Shown: positions 40,933 to 50,278, counted from the stretch's first letter. The stretch is 64,000 nt of DNA from Novimethylophilus sp036504375 (GCF_036504375.1 NZ_DASXVH010000049.1:21031-85030); one strand, 5' to 3'. Notes: generated by a model from the letters alone, not told the origin. Program-made: numbers and translations.

Positions 40933-41745
40933 TTACTTCTGGCAAACCGGACAATAAAACGTCGAGCGCTGCCCCTGTTTGACGGTCTTGACCGCTCCGC
41001 CGCACACCCGGCAAGCCTCCCCCGTGCGCCCATAGACGAAATAGCTCTGCTGGAAATACCCCGGATTGCCATCCGCCCCGAAGAAATCGCGCAAACTGCT
41101 GCCGCCTGCTTCGATGGCATCGGCCAGCGTCGCCTTGATCTCCTGCGCCAGCCGTTCGCAACGCGGGCGACTCAACTTGTTGGCCGGCAATTTCGGGCTG
41201 ATGCCGGCGCGGAACAGCGATTCGCTGGCGTAGATATTGCCGACACCAACCACTAGGTGGCTGTCCATGATGACGTTCTTGATCGGCGCGCTGCGGCTGC
41301 GGATAGCGCGGTAAAGATACTCGCCGTCGAAGCCGTCTTCCAGCGGCTCCGGCCCTAGGCTCGCCAGCAGCGGATGGCGCAGCGGATCGCCCTGCAGCCA
41401 CAGCACCGCGCCGAAGCGCCTGGGGTCGCGCAACCGGATGCGCTGGCCGTTGGCGAACACGATGTCGATGTGGTCGTGCTTCTGCGGCGCTTCGTCGCCG
41501 GGCAAGAGGCACAGCCGGCCGGACATGCCGAGGTGCAGCAGCAGCGTGCCCTGTTCGCAGCGCGCCAGCAGGTATTTGGCGCGGCGGCTCAGTTCGAGGA
41601 AATGCTGGCCCGGGAGCACATCGGAAAGTGCTGCGGGAATCGGCCAGCGCAGGCGCGGATCGCGGATGACTACCGCGGCGATGCGCTGGCCGACCAGCGA
41701 GAGCAGCCCGCGCCGTGTGGTTTCGACTTCGGGTAACTCAGGCAC
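40933..41745 (-). CDS. mutM: formamidopyrimidine-DNA glycosylase
   Basis: Bifunctional DNA glycosylase/AP lyase that removes 8-oxoguanine and formamidopyrimidines. The 270-residue protein begins PELPEVETTRRGL (catalytic Pro2 and Glu3), has the H2TH region and ends in a zinc finger (CRVCGG...FYCPVCQK). Alone on its strand with a long inverted repeat upstream. Confidence 0.96.
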   Translation of the reverse strand: MPELPEVETTRRGLLSLVGQRIAAVVIRDPRLRWPIPAALSDVLPGQHFLELSRRAKYLLARCEQGTLLLHLGMSGRLCLLPGDEAPQKHDHIDIVFANGQRIRLRDPRRFGAVLWLQGDPLRHPLLASLGPEPLEDGFDGEYLYRAIRSRSAPIKNVIMDSHLVVGVGNIYASESLFRAGISPKLPANKLSRPRCERLAQEIKATLADAIEAGGSSLRDFFGADGNPGYFQQSYFVYGRTGEACRVCGGAVKTVKQGQRSTFYCPVCQK

Positions 41746-41773
41746 GACGGAAATTCAAAAACAAAAAGTCAAT

Positions 41774-41870
41774 TAACCGCAGATAAACACCGATGAACGC
41801 AGATAATTCATGAACCGCAGCTGCAAGGTTCAAGGTTTTATCCGCGTTCATCGGCGTCCATCGGCGGCTA
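41774..41870. repeat. long imperfect inverted repeat upstream of mutM
   Basis: The 33-base arms 41774-41806 and 41838-41870 are inverted copies agreeing at 27 of 33 positions, around the core CCGATGAACGC, with a 31-base loop. The arms themselves contain internal near-repeats of the form GATRAACRCCGATG. Similar CCGCAGAT/GAACGC repeats are scattered through many proteobacterial genomes. It lies between the DUF4340 gene and mutM, both on the minus strand, and would form a stable RNA hairpin. Confidence 0.75.
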
Positions 41871-41872
41871 AA

Positions 41873-42751
41873 TTATTCTTTATAGCCCACCGGCGGGTTG
41901 AGGATGACAAACCCGATATCCTGCGGGAAGTGGTATTGCAGCTGCTCGTCCTCGCGCACCAGCAGCAATTCCGGCGATTCCTGCATCTTGATGAAGCGCA
42001 CGGCCTTGCCGTTCTTGAGCTTGACCGTGAAATACGGATGCGGCTGGCGGTCGGGGGTGAATGGCTCCACCGACTTGGCCTGCAGGTTCTGCCAGTTGCT
42101 GGAGAACCACTCGTTGAGCTCGTCCTGCTTGGGCTTGGCGCTGGCGGCGGAAACCTTCCATTTGCCATTCTGCCGCTCCAGGCTCAAGCGGCTTTTTTCC
42201 CATTGCTCGAGGCCGGAGAAAACAAAGCCGGCAACCTCTTCATTCAGGTCCAGCGGGCGCTTGTCGAGGAATTCCAGCGGCTGCATGGTCGCGCCTTCGG
42301 AAAACACCGTGGGCAGCACGTACACCGCGTCCTTGTAGCCGACGAACTGGTCGCCGCTCACCGGATGGTACATGCCGAAGCTGAATTCCTGGTCGTCGAT
42401 ATGTACTTTCAGCGCCGGGTTATCCAGGCCGAAGCGCGTCAGGTCGGTGGCCGGGAATTTGTCTTGCGAGGTGGCGATCGCCAGCGACAGCACGCGCCCC
42501 ACCGCCGCCAGATCGGCGCGTCCCTGCGCGGGCTGCAGCAGATGCCAGCGTCCCTGCTGCTTTTCCAGCAGTACCGGCTTCTTGCCGGGCGTTTCTATGC
42601 TCAGGTGCGTGAAACTGTTGGGATCGAGCGCCGATAGCGTATAGCTCTTGGGCACGTTGTTTTCCACCGGCTTGGGACGCAGATAGAGAAACGCCGCGAT
42701 CCCAGCCACCAGCACCAGCAGAACCAGATTTACCAGCCAGCGAGATTTCAT
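41873..42751 (-). CDS. DUF4340 protein, partner of Gld-like ABC exporter
   Basis: A 292-residue protein with an N-terminal signal anchor (residues about 5-24) and a periplasmic DUF4340 domain (THLSIETPGKKPVLLEKQQGRWHL onward, cited by its core KKPVLLEKQQGRW). Last gene of a four-gene operon with the Gld-like ATPase, permease and GldG-like protein; the pairing of DUF4340 with GldG-like proteins is common. Substrate or process unknown. Confidence 0.8.
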   Translation of the reverse strand: MKSRWLVNLVLLVLVAGIAAFLYLRPKPVENNVPKSYTLSALDPNSFTHLSIETPGKKPVLLEKQQGRWHLLQPAQGRADLAAVGRVLSLAIATSQDKFPATDLTRFGLDNPALKVHIDDQEFSFGMYHPVSGDQFVGYKDAVYVLPTVFSEGATMQPLEFLDKRPLDLNEEVAGFVFSGLEQWEKSRLSLERQNGKWKVSAASAKPKQDELNEWFSSNWQNLQAKSVEPFTPDRQPHPYFTVKLKNGKAVRFIKMQESPELLLVREDEQLQYHFPQDIGFVILNPPVGYKE

Positions 42752-42758
42752 AAAGAGC

Positions 42759-44120
42759 CTATCTCTTGCGACGCTTGAGCCAGATCACCACGCCGGTGAT
42801 CAGCAGCAGGATAGGCAGCCCCAGACGGAAGCCGAAGAACACCGCAATCGCCAGCAGACGGTTCTTGGCATCGGTAGGGATGATGATATTGACGTCCTTC
42901 AGCGGCTTGGGCTGGATCGTGATCAGGCTGTCGTCGCCCGCCAGCCAGTTGATCATGTTGATGCCGAGATCGAGGTTGCCGCCGTTGCCGATGAAGGTGT
43001 TGGCGAGGAAGCCGCCGCTGCCGACCACCACCACGCGTTGGGTCTTGTTCTCGATCTTGCGCTCCATCGCCACCGCGATATTGATCGGGCCGCCGATGTC
43101 CTTTTTGGCGTCGAACTTGGGGTTGCCTTCGATCGGGCTGGTTTCCAGCCAGCCGGTGGCGGCCACGTCAACCAGGTGCGATACCGCCCAGCCGCGGTCC
43201 TGGCCGTTGGCGTCGATCTGGCGCGCCAGCGGAAACAGCGTGCGCAGGCCGAAACTCTGCGTGATCGGATGCTCGCCATACTGCACCGCGAACGCCATCT
43301 TGTAATCGCCGCCGTACTGCGCCGCCATCGGGTCAACCACGATGCCGGGCGTCAATTGCAGGCCCAGCAGTTCGGCGACCGGCATCAGGCCGTGCATCGC
43401 ATCCTGGTCGATGAGCCAGAACAGGTTGCCGCCGTCGGCGACGTATTTCTTGATTTTGCTGATCTCAAGCTCGGGGATATCCACCTGCGGGCTGGCGATC
43501 ACCAGCATCGCGCCGTTGGCGGGCACGTCCGGCGACAGCGTGAGGTCGGGATTGGAGAGCTTGAAGCCCTTCTTCTCCAATTGCTTGCCGAATTCGCCGA
43601 GATCGTAGTTCTTCAGGCCGTTCAACCTGCGCTCGCCGTGGCCGTCCAGGAACATCACGTTGCGCGACTTCTCGCGCGCCAGGCGCACCAGCAGGTTGGT
43701 CATGTCCTGCTCGATGATGGGCGGCAAGAGATGCTCGCTCTTGTTCTTGTATTCGACGATGAACTCGCCTTCGGCGCGCACGCCGGCTTCCTGCGCCTGC
43801 TTGGGGTTCTCGGCCGGATTGACGAACTTGAAGTTGATGTCGCGCTTGGCGCGCTGGTAGCGCGAGACGAAATCGACGATGCCCTTGCGGTAGTTGTCAT
43901 CGGCGGAGGCATACACCGTGATGTTGACCGGGCCCTTCATCTGCCTCACCACGTTGACGCTGCCTTCGGTCAGCGTGTTGCGCGTGCTCTGCGTGATGTC
44001 GCGCGCGGCGTGGAATTCAAAGGACAGATAGCCGACCAGCCCGACCAGGCTCAGGAACAGGACGACGAAAATGCTGTTCTGCATGAACAGCTGGATGCGC
44101 AGTTTGCGGTTGATTTTCAT
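42759..44120 (-). CDS. GldG-like ABC-type auxiliary membrane protein
   Basis: A 453-residue protein of the COG3225/GldG family (ABC-type system linked to gliding in Bacteroidetes). It has an N-terminal TM helix (residues about 17-38), a large periplasmic part with the ThuA-like NVMFLDGHGERRLNG region, and a C-terminal TM helix (about 430-448) with a basic tail (KRRKR). The ATG at 44120 gives MKINRKLRIQ; the upstream in-frame codons overlap the permease gene region and look unconserved. Seven bases separate it from the DUF4340 gene. Confidence 0.85.
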   Translation of the reverse strand: MKINRKLRIQLFMQNSIFVVLFLSLVGLVGYLSFEFHAARDITQSTRNTLTEGSVNVVRQMKGPVNITVYASADDNYRKGIVDFVSRYQRAKRDINFKFVNPAENPKQAQEAGVRAEGEFIVEYKNKSEHLLPPIIEQDMTNLLVRLAREKSRNVMFLDGHGERRLNGLKNYDLGEFGKQLEKKGFKLSNPDLTLSPDVPANGAMLVIASPQVDIPELEISKIKKYVADGGNLFWLIDQDAMHGLMPVAELLGLQLTPGIVVDPMAAQYGGDYKMAFAVQYGEHPITQSFGLRTLFPLARQIDANGQDRGWAVSHLVDVAATGWLETSPIEGNPKFDAKKDIGGPINIAVAMERKIENKTQRVVVVGSGGFLANTFIGNGGNLDLGINMINWLAGDDSLITIQPKPLKDVNIIIPTDAKNRLLAIAVFFGFRLGLPILLLITGVVIWLKRRKR

Positions 44121-44139
44121 GATTCGGTTGAAGTCAGGG

Positions 44140-44886
44140 TTAGCCGCGCAGGCGATCCGCATCGAGGCGGCGCACCGTGAATGTGAGAAAAGTCAGGATG
44201 AACAGCGCGAAATAGGCAAGATCGCGCGTGTCGACCAGGCCGCGCGAAAACGGCTCGAAATGGCGCAGCAGCGACAGGTAATTGAGCGTGCTGTTGGGAT
44301 CGCTGGCAAAGAAGTAATCGAGGATCAAGAGCGCGAACAGCGCGACGAAGGTGATGATCGCCGCGACGATGGGCTGCTGCGTCAGGCTGGACATGAAAAT
44401 CCCCAGCGCGGAAAAGCTCGCCACCAGCAGCCACAGGCCGATCAGGTTGGCGACGATGTAGCCGAAATCCAGTTCCGCCCACAGGTTGAGCGAGGAAATC
44501 ATCGTGCCGACGATCGCGATCATCAACGTGAGGAAACTCACCAGGCCGACGAACTTGCCCAGCACGATTTCGGTCAGCGACAGCGGCGCACTGAACAGGA
44601 AAGGCAAGGTCTGGTTCTTGCGTTCTTCGCTGATCAGCCGCATCGACAAGAGCGGCACCGCAAACAGCATGATGAACGACGCCATGCCGAACACGTTATG
44701 CCCGACGAATTCGGTCACGCCCACCCGCTGCTCGGGACGCAGCGCCCCCGACATGGTCTGGAAATACTGGTCGATGCCGACCAGGAAAAAGGTTCCGAAA
44801 ATGAATTGCAGCAAAGCCAGAATGATCCATCCCATGGGGGATGAGAACATGCTCCTGAGCTCCTTGCCGGCGACGGTAAAAATCAT
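44140..44886 (-). CDS. ABC-2 type permease (GldF-like)
   Basis: A 248-residue inner-membrane protein with six TM helices of the ABC-2 exporter type; MIFTVAGKELRSMFSSPMGW at the N-terminus and RLISEERKNQTLPFLFSAPL are the family landmarks. Second gene of the operon after the ATPase. Confidence 0.9.
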   Translation of the reverse strand: MIFTVAGKELRSMFSSPMGWIILALLQFIFGTFFLVGIDQYFQTMSGALRPEQRVGVTEFVGHNVFGMASFIMLFAVPLLSMRLISEERKNQTLPFLFSAPLSLTEIVLGKFVGLVSFLTLMIAIVGTMISSLNLWAELDFGYIVANLIGLWLLVASFSALGIFMSSLTQQPIVAAIITFVALFALLILDYFFASDPNSTLNYLSLLRHFEPFSRGLVDTRDLAYFALFILTFLTFTVRRLDADRLRG

Positions 44887-44910
44887 GGTCGAGTTTCCGT
44901 TGAATGGCGC

Positions 44911-45846
44911 TTAATTGGCGGCAGCTTCCTGGTAGGTAAGCTGCATGAAGACTTCTTCCAGGCTGGTCTGGTCCGGGCTGATCTGATACAGGCCCCAGCT
45001 GTTGCCGACCGCGGCCTGCACGATGGTTTCCGCCGGCGACATGCCTTCGGCGAAGCGCAGCCGCAGCAGCCCGTCGTTAGCCGGTTCGACGCCGATCACG
45101 CCGTCGATTTTCAGCAGTTCAGCGGCGGCCGGCGCGCTCTTCAGGCCGACCAGCAGGCGGTTGCCGTGACGCTGCTGCTTCAGCACATCGATGGAGCCGT
45201 TGAACACCAGCTCGCCCTTGTGAATGATCTGCACCTGGTCGCACACCATTTCCACTTCCGGCAGGATATGGGTGGACAGGATCACGCTATGCTCGCCGCC
45301 CAGCTCCTTGATCAGTGCGCGGATGTCGCGAATCTGGATCGGGTCGAGGCCGACGGTGGGTTCGTCAAGAATGACGACCATCGGATTGTGGATGATCGCC
45401 TGGGCGATGCCGACGCGCTGCTGGTAGCCTTTGGAAAGGTTGTCGATCAGGCGGCGGCTCATTTCGGTGAGGCCGCAGCGTTCCTTGGCGGTTTGCACCG
45501 CTTTCCTGACGCTGCCGCGGGCGACGCCATGCAGACGTGCGGAAAGCGCCAGCATTTCGTCGACGGTCAGCTCCTTATACAAAGGAGGCGTTTCCGGCAG
45601 ATAGCCGATCAGCGCCTTGGCTTCCTTGGGCTGATCGATGATGTCGATGCCGCAAATCCTGACGCTGCCGGAGGTCGGCGCGAGATTGCCGGTCAGCATC
45701 TTCATCGTGGTGGACTTGCCGGCGCCGTTGGGGCCCAGAAAACCAAGTACTTCGCCTTTGCGCAGGCTGAAACTCACATCGCGCACTACTGCGTTGCTAC
45801 CGTAAACGCGGTTAAGCGCGCCGGCTTCGACAGTCACGTTATCCAT
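44911..45846 (-). CDS. ABC transporter ATPase (GldA-like)
   Basis: A 311-residue ATPase with Walker A GPNGAGKST, the signature LSKGYQQRVGIAQA and Walker B VVILDEPTVGLDP, plus a C-terminal domain of about 90 residues as in GldA/NatA types. I chose ATG 45846 (MDNVTVEAGALNRVYG): a TTG 60 bases upstream is in frame, but that TTG is the first triplet of a -35 box, so the extension would not be transcribed. Confidence 0.9.
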   Translation of the reverse strand: MDNVTVEAGALNRVYGSNAVVRDVSFSLRKGEVLGFLGPNGAGKSTTMKMLTGNLAPTSGSVRICGIDIIDQPKEAKALIGYLPETPPLYKELTVDEMLALSARLHGVARGSVRKAVQTAKERCGLTEMSRRLIDNLSKGYQQRVGIAQAIIHNPMVVILDEPTVGLDPIQIRDIRALIKELGGEHSVILSTHILPEVEMVCDQVQIIHKGELVFNGSIDVLKQQRHGNRLLVGLKSAPAAAELLKIDGVIGVEPANDGLLRLRFAEGMSPAETIVQAAVGNSWGLYQISPDQTSLEEVFMQLTYQEAAAN

Positions 45847-45877
45847 ATCGATTAATGCTGGTTCAGAAGGGGGTGCT

Positions 45878-45906
45878 AAATTAAAAAAACGCCTGACAAT
45901 TGTCAA
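45878..45906 (-). promoter_or_regulatory. sigma-70 promoter of the Gld-like operon
   Basis: On the minus strand TTGACA (45906-45901), N17, TAATTT (45883-45878). The -35 is inside the palindrome TTGACAATTGTCAA (45893-45906). Transcription would start near 45871, about 25 bases before the ATG of the ATPase gene. Confidence 0.75.
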
Positions 45907-46056
45907 GCAAGCTTATGGCTGTGCCGATTTATGGATATCGTCAGCGCGATATTTTTCGCACTTGTGGCAATCCGAACAGGTTGCTTATACTATACGAAAC
46001 CCTTGGCTTGTGCCACGGTCAAAATCCCACGAGCCAACTTCCGGATTTCATATCGC

Positions 46057-47745
46057 ATGCAACGCAAACTCCTTTACGCGCCTATCCTTTTCCTGGCATT
46101 CGCGTTTGTTTCGATCGCCGCGCACGCGGACAGCGCCAGGAGTACGAACAAGAACATTTCCGGCCTCAGTGCCGAATTCGTCTATAAGTACCTGGTCGGC
46201 GAAATCGCCGGACAACGCGGCGATCCTGGCCTGGCAAGCGCCGTGATGCTCGATCTCGCCAAGTCTGCGCGCGATCCGCGGCTGGCGGAACGTGCCACGC
46301 GGGCTGCGCTCTACGGCAACCAGCCGCAGATTGCGCTACGCGCCGCCAACCTGTGGGTGGAACTCGACCCCAACGCCAAAGAAGGCTATCAGGTGCTGAC
46401 GCAGCTGTTGATTGCTTCCGGCAAGATTGCCGAACTGCGCGCGCCGCTGCAAAAACTGATCGCCGGTGAAGAAGACCGGGCGGGCGCCTTCATGTATCTG
46501 GTCAACATGTTCTCGCGCGTTTCCGACAAGGCCGGCATCGTCAAGCTGATGCAGGAGCTGGCCAGGCCTTACCCGGATCTTCCCGAAGCCCGCTTTGCGC
46601 TGGCGCATGCCGCCTGGAGCGCGGAGCAGGACAAGTTGGCGCTTGCCGAGTTGCAGGCCGCGGAACAGCTCAATCCGGGCTGGGAGCCGGCCGCCCTGCT
46701 GAAAGGACAGGTACTGCAACGCCAAGGGGCGGGCATCGCGCTGCAGTCCTACCGGGAATTCCTGGACATCTATCCGCATGGCAACGAAGTGCGGCTGGCC
46801 TATGCCAAGCTGCTGGTCAATGAGAAACAGATCGAATCGGCCAAGCAGCAATTCGATACGCTGGTCGAAGCCGCGCCTGACAATGCCGAAATTCAAGTAG
46901 TGATCGGCCTGCTCAGCGTGCAGATGGAAGATTTCACCAATGCGGAAACCCATTTCCTGAAAGCGCTGGACCTCAACTTCAAGGAGCCGGACCAGATCTA
47001 CCTCTACCTGGGCCAGGTAGCGGAACGCCGGCAGCAGGATGCCAGAGCGCAGGAATGGTATGCCAAAGTCAACGGCGACAGTTCGCAATACCTGGAGGCG
47101 CAACTGCATAGCGCCGTGTTGATGGCGAAGCAAGGGCACCTGGACGAAGCGCGCAAACGCATCGCGGAACTGCCCGACCTCACCAACGAACAGCGCGCAG
47201 TTGCCCTGCAGACCGAGGCGAATTTACTGGTGCAGGCCAAGCGCCCGCAGGAAGCCTTCGACCTGTTGAAGCAGGCGGTCGACAACCTGCCCAACAGCCC
47301 CGACCTGATCTACGACTACTCGATGGCGGCCGAGCGCATCCATCGCTATGACGTGATGGAGCATGAACTGCGCAAGCTGATTCTGTTGAAGCCGGAAATG
47401 TGGCATGCCTATAACGCCCTCGGCTACTCGCTGGCGGACCGCAACGAGCGCCTGGACGAGGCGCAGAAACTGATCGAAAAGGCGTTGGCGCTCTCCCCCG
47501 GGGATTATTTCGTGCTCGACAGCATGGGCTGGATCAAGTACCGCCGCGGACAGTTCAACCAAGCGCTGGATTACCTCAAGCGCGCCTATGCCGTACAGGC
47601 CGACCCCGAAATCGCCGCGCATCTGGGAGAGGTGCTGTGGCAGCAGGGCAAGCGCGAAGAAGCGCTCAAAACCTGGGAAGAAGCGCTGCGCGAACATCCC
47701 GATAACGAGGTGTTGCTGAATACTTCGAAAAAATTCAAGAAGTGA
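46057..47745 (+). CDS. exported TPR-repeat protein
   Basis: A 562-residue periplasmic or lipid-anchored-like protein with a signal peptide (MQRKLLYAPILFLAFAFVSIAAHA) followed by about twelve tetratricopeptide repeats, the clearest at the C-terminus (WHAYNALGYSLADRNERLDEA and GWIKYRRGQFNQALDYLKRA, about residues 445-510, each cited in part). It precedes lolB and ispE with a four-base overlap, a conserved order in Betaproteobacteria, which suggests a role in envelope assembly. The ATG at 46057 gives the signal peptide; the in-frame extension upstream is not conserved-looking. Confidence 0.87.
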   Translation: MQRKLLYAPILFLAFAFVSIAAHADSARSTNKNISGLSAEFVYKYLVGEIAGQRGDPGLASAVMLDLAKSARDPRLAERATRAALYGNQPQIALRAANLWVELDPNAKEGYQVLTQLLIASGKIAELRAPLQKLIAGEEDRAGAFMYLVNMFSRVSDKAGIVKLMQELARPYPDLPEARFALAHAAWSAEQDKLALAELQAAEQLNPGWEPAALLKGQVLQRQGAGIALQSYREFLDIYPHGNEVRLAYAKLLVNEKQIESAKQQFDTLVEAAPDNAEIQVVIGLLSVQMEDFTNAETHFLKALDLNFKEPDQIYLYLGQVAERRQQDARAQEWYAKVNGDSSQYLEAQLHSAVLMAKQGHLDEARKRIAELPDLTNEQRAVALQTEANLLVQAKRPQEAFDLLKQAVDNLPNSPDLIYDYSMAAERIHRYDVMEHELRKLILLKPEMWHAYNALGYSLADRNERLDEAQKLIEKALALSPGDYFVLDSMGWIKYRRGQFNQALDYLKRAYAVQADPEIAAHLGEVLWQQGKREEALKTWEEALREHPDNEVLLNTSKKFKK

Positions 47746-48332
47746 TTTTCCGCTTTCTGCCCGTGCTGCTGCTCGCAGGCTGCGCTGCGCTTCCCCCGCA
47801 GCCAAGGCCCGCCGAGCCGCCGGCCTACCGGGCGCATCTGCAGCGCATCAGCAAAATCACCAGCTTCGGCCTCGACGGTCGCATCGGCGTATTGACCGAG
47901 CAAAAGGGCTTTTCCGGCACCATGCGCTGGCATCATCACCCGGAGGGTGACAATATCGCCTTCTATTCTCCGCTGGGCACGCAACTCGGCGAGTTGAACG
48001 CCGATGCGGACGGCGTGACGCTGACCACCGGCAACCAGAAGACCTACCGCGCCGAGGACGCCGAGGCACTTACCCAGCAAACCCTGGGCTGGAGCCTGCC
48101 GATGGCCGGCCTGTCGGACTGGGTATTGGGCCGCCCGGCCAAGGGCGCTGCGGAAATCCTGGCCTGGGATGCGGCCGGGCGTATTTCTCATATGCGTCAG
48201 AACGGCTGGGATATCGAATATCCCGGCTACCAGGAAAACTCCGGCCGCCAACTGCCGGGGAAAATCGTGCTGAAAAGCCCGAAACTCGACCTCAAGCTGG
48301 TAGTGGAAAACTGGCAGATAGACAGCGAATGA
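47742..48332 (+). CDS. lolB: outer-membrane lipoprotein receptor LolB
   Basis: Accepts lipoproteins from LolA and inserts them in the outer membrane. The 196-residue precursor has a short signal and the lipobox LLAGC with Cys14. FSGTMRWHHHPEGDNIAFYSPLG, cited by its core SGTMRWHHHPEGD, is the LolB domain. The GTG start overlaps the TPR gene stop (GTGA). Confidence 0.92.
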   Translation: MIFRFLPVLLLAGCAALPPQPRPAEPPAYRAHLQRISKITSFGLDGRIGVLTEQKGFSGTMRWHHHPEGDNIAFYSPLGTQLGELNADADGVTLTTGNQKTYRAEDAEALTQQTLGWSLPMAGLSDWVLGRPAKGAAEILAWDAAGRISHMRQNGWDIEYPGYQENSGRQLPGKIVLKSPKLDLKLVVENWQIDSE

Positions 48333-48339
48333 GCGCCTG

Positions 48340-49170
48340 ATGCAAGCGTTTCCCGCCCCGGCCAAACTCAATCTGTTCCTGCACGTCACCGGCCGCCGAG
48401 CGGACGGATTTCATCTGTTGCAGACCGTATTCCGCTTGCTCGACCATGGCGATACAGTGCACCTCGGCGTCAGGCAGGACGGCGAGATCAGGCGCACCAA
48501 CGAAGTCGCCGGCGTGCCGGAAAACGACGACCTCACCGTACGCGCCGCGCGCTTGCTGCAAAAAACCAGCGGCTACCGCCTGGGAGCGGATATCAAAGTA
48601 GAGAAACGCATCCCCATGGGCGGCGGTCTCGGCGGCGGCAGCTCGGATGCCGCCACGGTACTGTTGGCGCTCAACCGTTTGTGGCAACTCGACCTGCCGC
48701 GCCAGCGCCTGATGGAACTGGGCCTGCAACTGGGCGCGGACGTGCCGGTTTTCGTGTTCGGCCGCAACGCCTGGGGAGAAGGCATAGGCGAACAATTGCA
48801 GGCCATTGCGCTGGAGCCGGCCTGCTATGCCGTGCTGACGCCGCCCGTGCATGTATCGACCCCAGCGATATTTGCCAGCCAGGAATTGACAAGAAACACG
48901 ATACCACGGACAATGGCGGCCTTTTCCAGGGGCTTCGGTCATAACGACCTTGAGTCCGTGGTGTGTCGCATGCACCCTGAAGTGGCGTCCTGCCTGAACT
49001 GGCTGAAGCAGTTTGGCGATGCAAGAATGAGCGGTTCCGGCGCCAGCGTATTTGTCGAGCTTCCCTCGCTGGAAGCCGCCGAACGGGTGGTGGCAGCAAG
49101 ACCGAACGGGGTGAGCGGCTTTGCAGCACGCGGACTGGAGCACCATCCGCTCCATGGGAATGCAAAATGA
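48340..49170 (+). CDS. ispE: 4-diphosphocytidyl-2-C-methyl-D-erythritol kinase
   Basis: Phosphorylates CDP-methylerythritol in the MEP pathway to isoprenoids. The 276-residue GHMP kinase has PAPAKLNLFLHVTGRRADG at the N-terminus (conserved Lys) and the ATP-binding PMGGGLGGGSSDAATVL. Seven bases after lolB, and six before tRNA-Gln. Confidence 0.96.
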   Translation: MQAFPAPAKLNLFLHVTGRRADGFHLLQTVFRLLDHGDTVHLGVRQDGEIRRTNEVAGVPENDDLTVRAARLLQKTSGYRLGADIKVEKRIPMGGGLGGGSSDAATVLLALNRLWQLDLPRQRLMELGLQLGADVPVFVFGRNAWGEGIGEQLQAIALEPACYAVLTPPVHVSTPAIFASQELTRNTIPRTMAAFSRGFGHNDLESVVCRMHPEVASCLNWLKQFGDARMSGSGASVFVELPSLEAAERVVAARPNGVSGFAARGLEHHPLHGNAK

Positions 49171-49175
49171 ACGAT

Positions 49176-49252
49176 TGGGGAGTCGCCAAGCTGGTTAAGG
49201 CACCGGATTTTGATTCCGGCATGCGAAGGTTCGAATCCTTCCTCCCCAGCCA
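49176..49252 (+). tRNA. tRNA-Gln (TTG)
   Basis: Full cloverleaf: acceptor TGGGGAG pairs with CTCCCCA, anticodon loop TTTTGAT with anticodon TTG, T-loop TTCGAAT, encoded CCA. Lies between ispE and prs as in related Betaproteobacteria. Confidence 0.97.
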
Positions 49253-49263
49253 CATATTTACAG

Positions 49264-49296
49264 AGCGTGTAGACGAACTACACGCTTTTTGTTTTT
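49264..49296 (+). terminator. terminator after tRNA-Gln
   Basis: AGCGTGTAG-N5-CTACACGCT, a perfect 9-bp stem, is followed by TTTTGTTTTT. Confidence 0.88.
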
Positions 49297-49327
49297 AATC
49301 GACCGATCGACAAGAAGGAAGCGCGCA

Positions 49328-50278
49328 GTGTCTTACGGGGAAATGATGGTGTTTACTGGCAATGCCAACCCCAAGCTTGCCGAAGAGGTGGTAAGCCATC
49401 TTAACATCGAACTGGGCAAAGCCACGGTCGGCCGCTTCAGCGACGGCGAGGTCATGGTCGAGTTATTGGAAAACGTTCGCGGCAAAGACGTGTTCGTGCT
49501 GCAATCCACCTGCAAGCCGACCAATGACAGCCTGATGGAGGTGCTGGTGATGGTAGACGCGCTGCGCCGCTCCTCAGCCGGGCGCATCACCGCGGCGATC
49601 CCCTATTTCGGCTACGCCCGCCAGGACCGCCGCCCACGTTCGGCGCGCGTCGCAATCACGGCCAAGGTCGTTGCCAACATGCTGACCTCGGTCGGCATCG
49701 ACCGCCTGCTGACGATGGACCTGCACTCCGACCAGATCCAGGGTTTCTTCGACATCCCCGTAGACAACGTTTACGCCGCCCCCATCCTGTTGGGCGATGT
49801 GTGGAAGCACAACTACCCCAACCTGGTCGTGGTGTCGCCCGACGTCGGCGGCGTGGTGCGCGCCCGTGCACTGGCCAAGCAGCTTAACTCCGACCTGGCG
49901 ATCATCGACAAGCGCCGTCCCAAGCCCAACGTCGCCAAGGTCATGCACATCATAGGTGACGTTTCCGGCCGCACCTGCGTCATCATGGACGACATGGTGG
50001 ACACCGCCAATACGCTGTGCGAAGCCGCCGCGGCACTGAAGGAACACGGCGCGGAAAAAGTCGTCGCCTATTGTACGCACCCGGTGCTCTCCGGCACGGC
50101 GATTGACCGCATCACCCATTCCGCACTGGACGAACTGGTAGTCACCAATACCATCCCGCTGCGCCCGGAAGCGATAGCCTGCGGCAAGGTGCGCCAGCTT
50201 TCCACCGCCGAACTGCTGGCTGAAACGATACGCCGCATCAGCCGCGAAGATTCGGTCAGTTCGTTGTTTATGGAATGA
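49328..50278 (+). CDS. prs: ribose-phosphate pyrophosphokinase
   Basis: Makes PRPP from ribose 5-phosphate and ATP. The 316-residue protein (GTG start at 49328, AAGGAAG upstream) has MVFTGNANPKLAEEV at the N-terminus, the flexible catalytic loop YARQDRRPRSARVAI and the PRPP-binding VIMDDMVDTANTL. This start gives the usual family length; the frame is open further upstream through the tRNA terminator. Confidence 0.96.
   Translation: MSYGEMMVFTGNANPKLAEEVVSHLNIELGKATVGRFSDGEVMVELLENVRGKDVFVLQSTCKPTNDSLMEVLVMVDALRRSSAGRITAAIPYFGYARQDRRPRSARVAITAKVVANMLTSVGIDRLLTMDLHSDQIQGFFDIPVDNVYAAPILLGDVWKHNYPNLVVVSPDVGGVVRARALAKQLNSDLAIIDKRRPKPNVAKVMHIIGDVSGRTCVIMDDMVDTANTLCEAAAALKEHGAEKVVAYCTHPVLSGTAIDRITHSALDELVVTNTIPLRPEAIACGKVRQLSTAELLAETIRRISREDSVSSLFME

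Noticed and set aside
43038..44180. 380-codon plus-strand frame opposite the GldG-like gene
   Set aside because: No start signal, no recognisable domain; antisense frame of a conserved membrane protein gene.
45847..45906. TTG start giving a 331-residue ABC ATPase
   Set aside because: The TTG is part of the -35 hexamer TTGACA of a near-consensus promoter whose predicted start is downstream of it.
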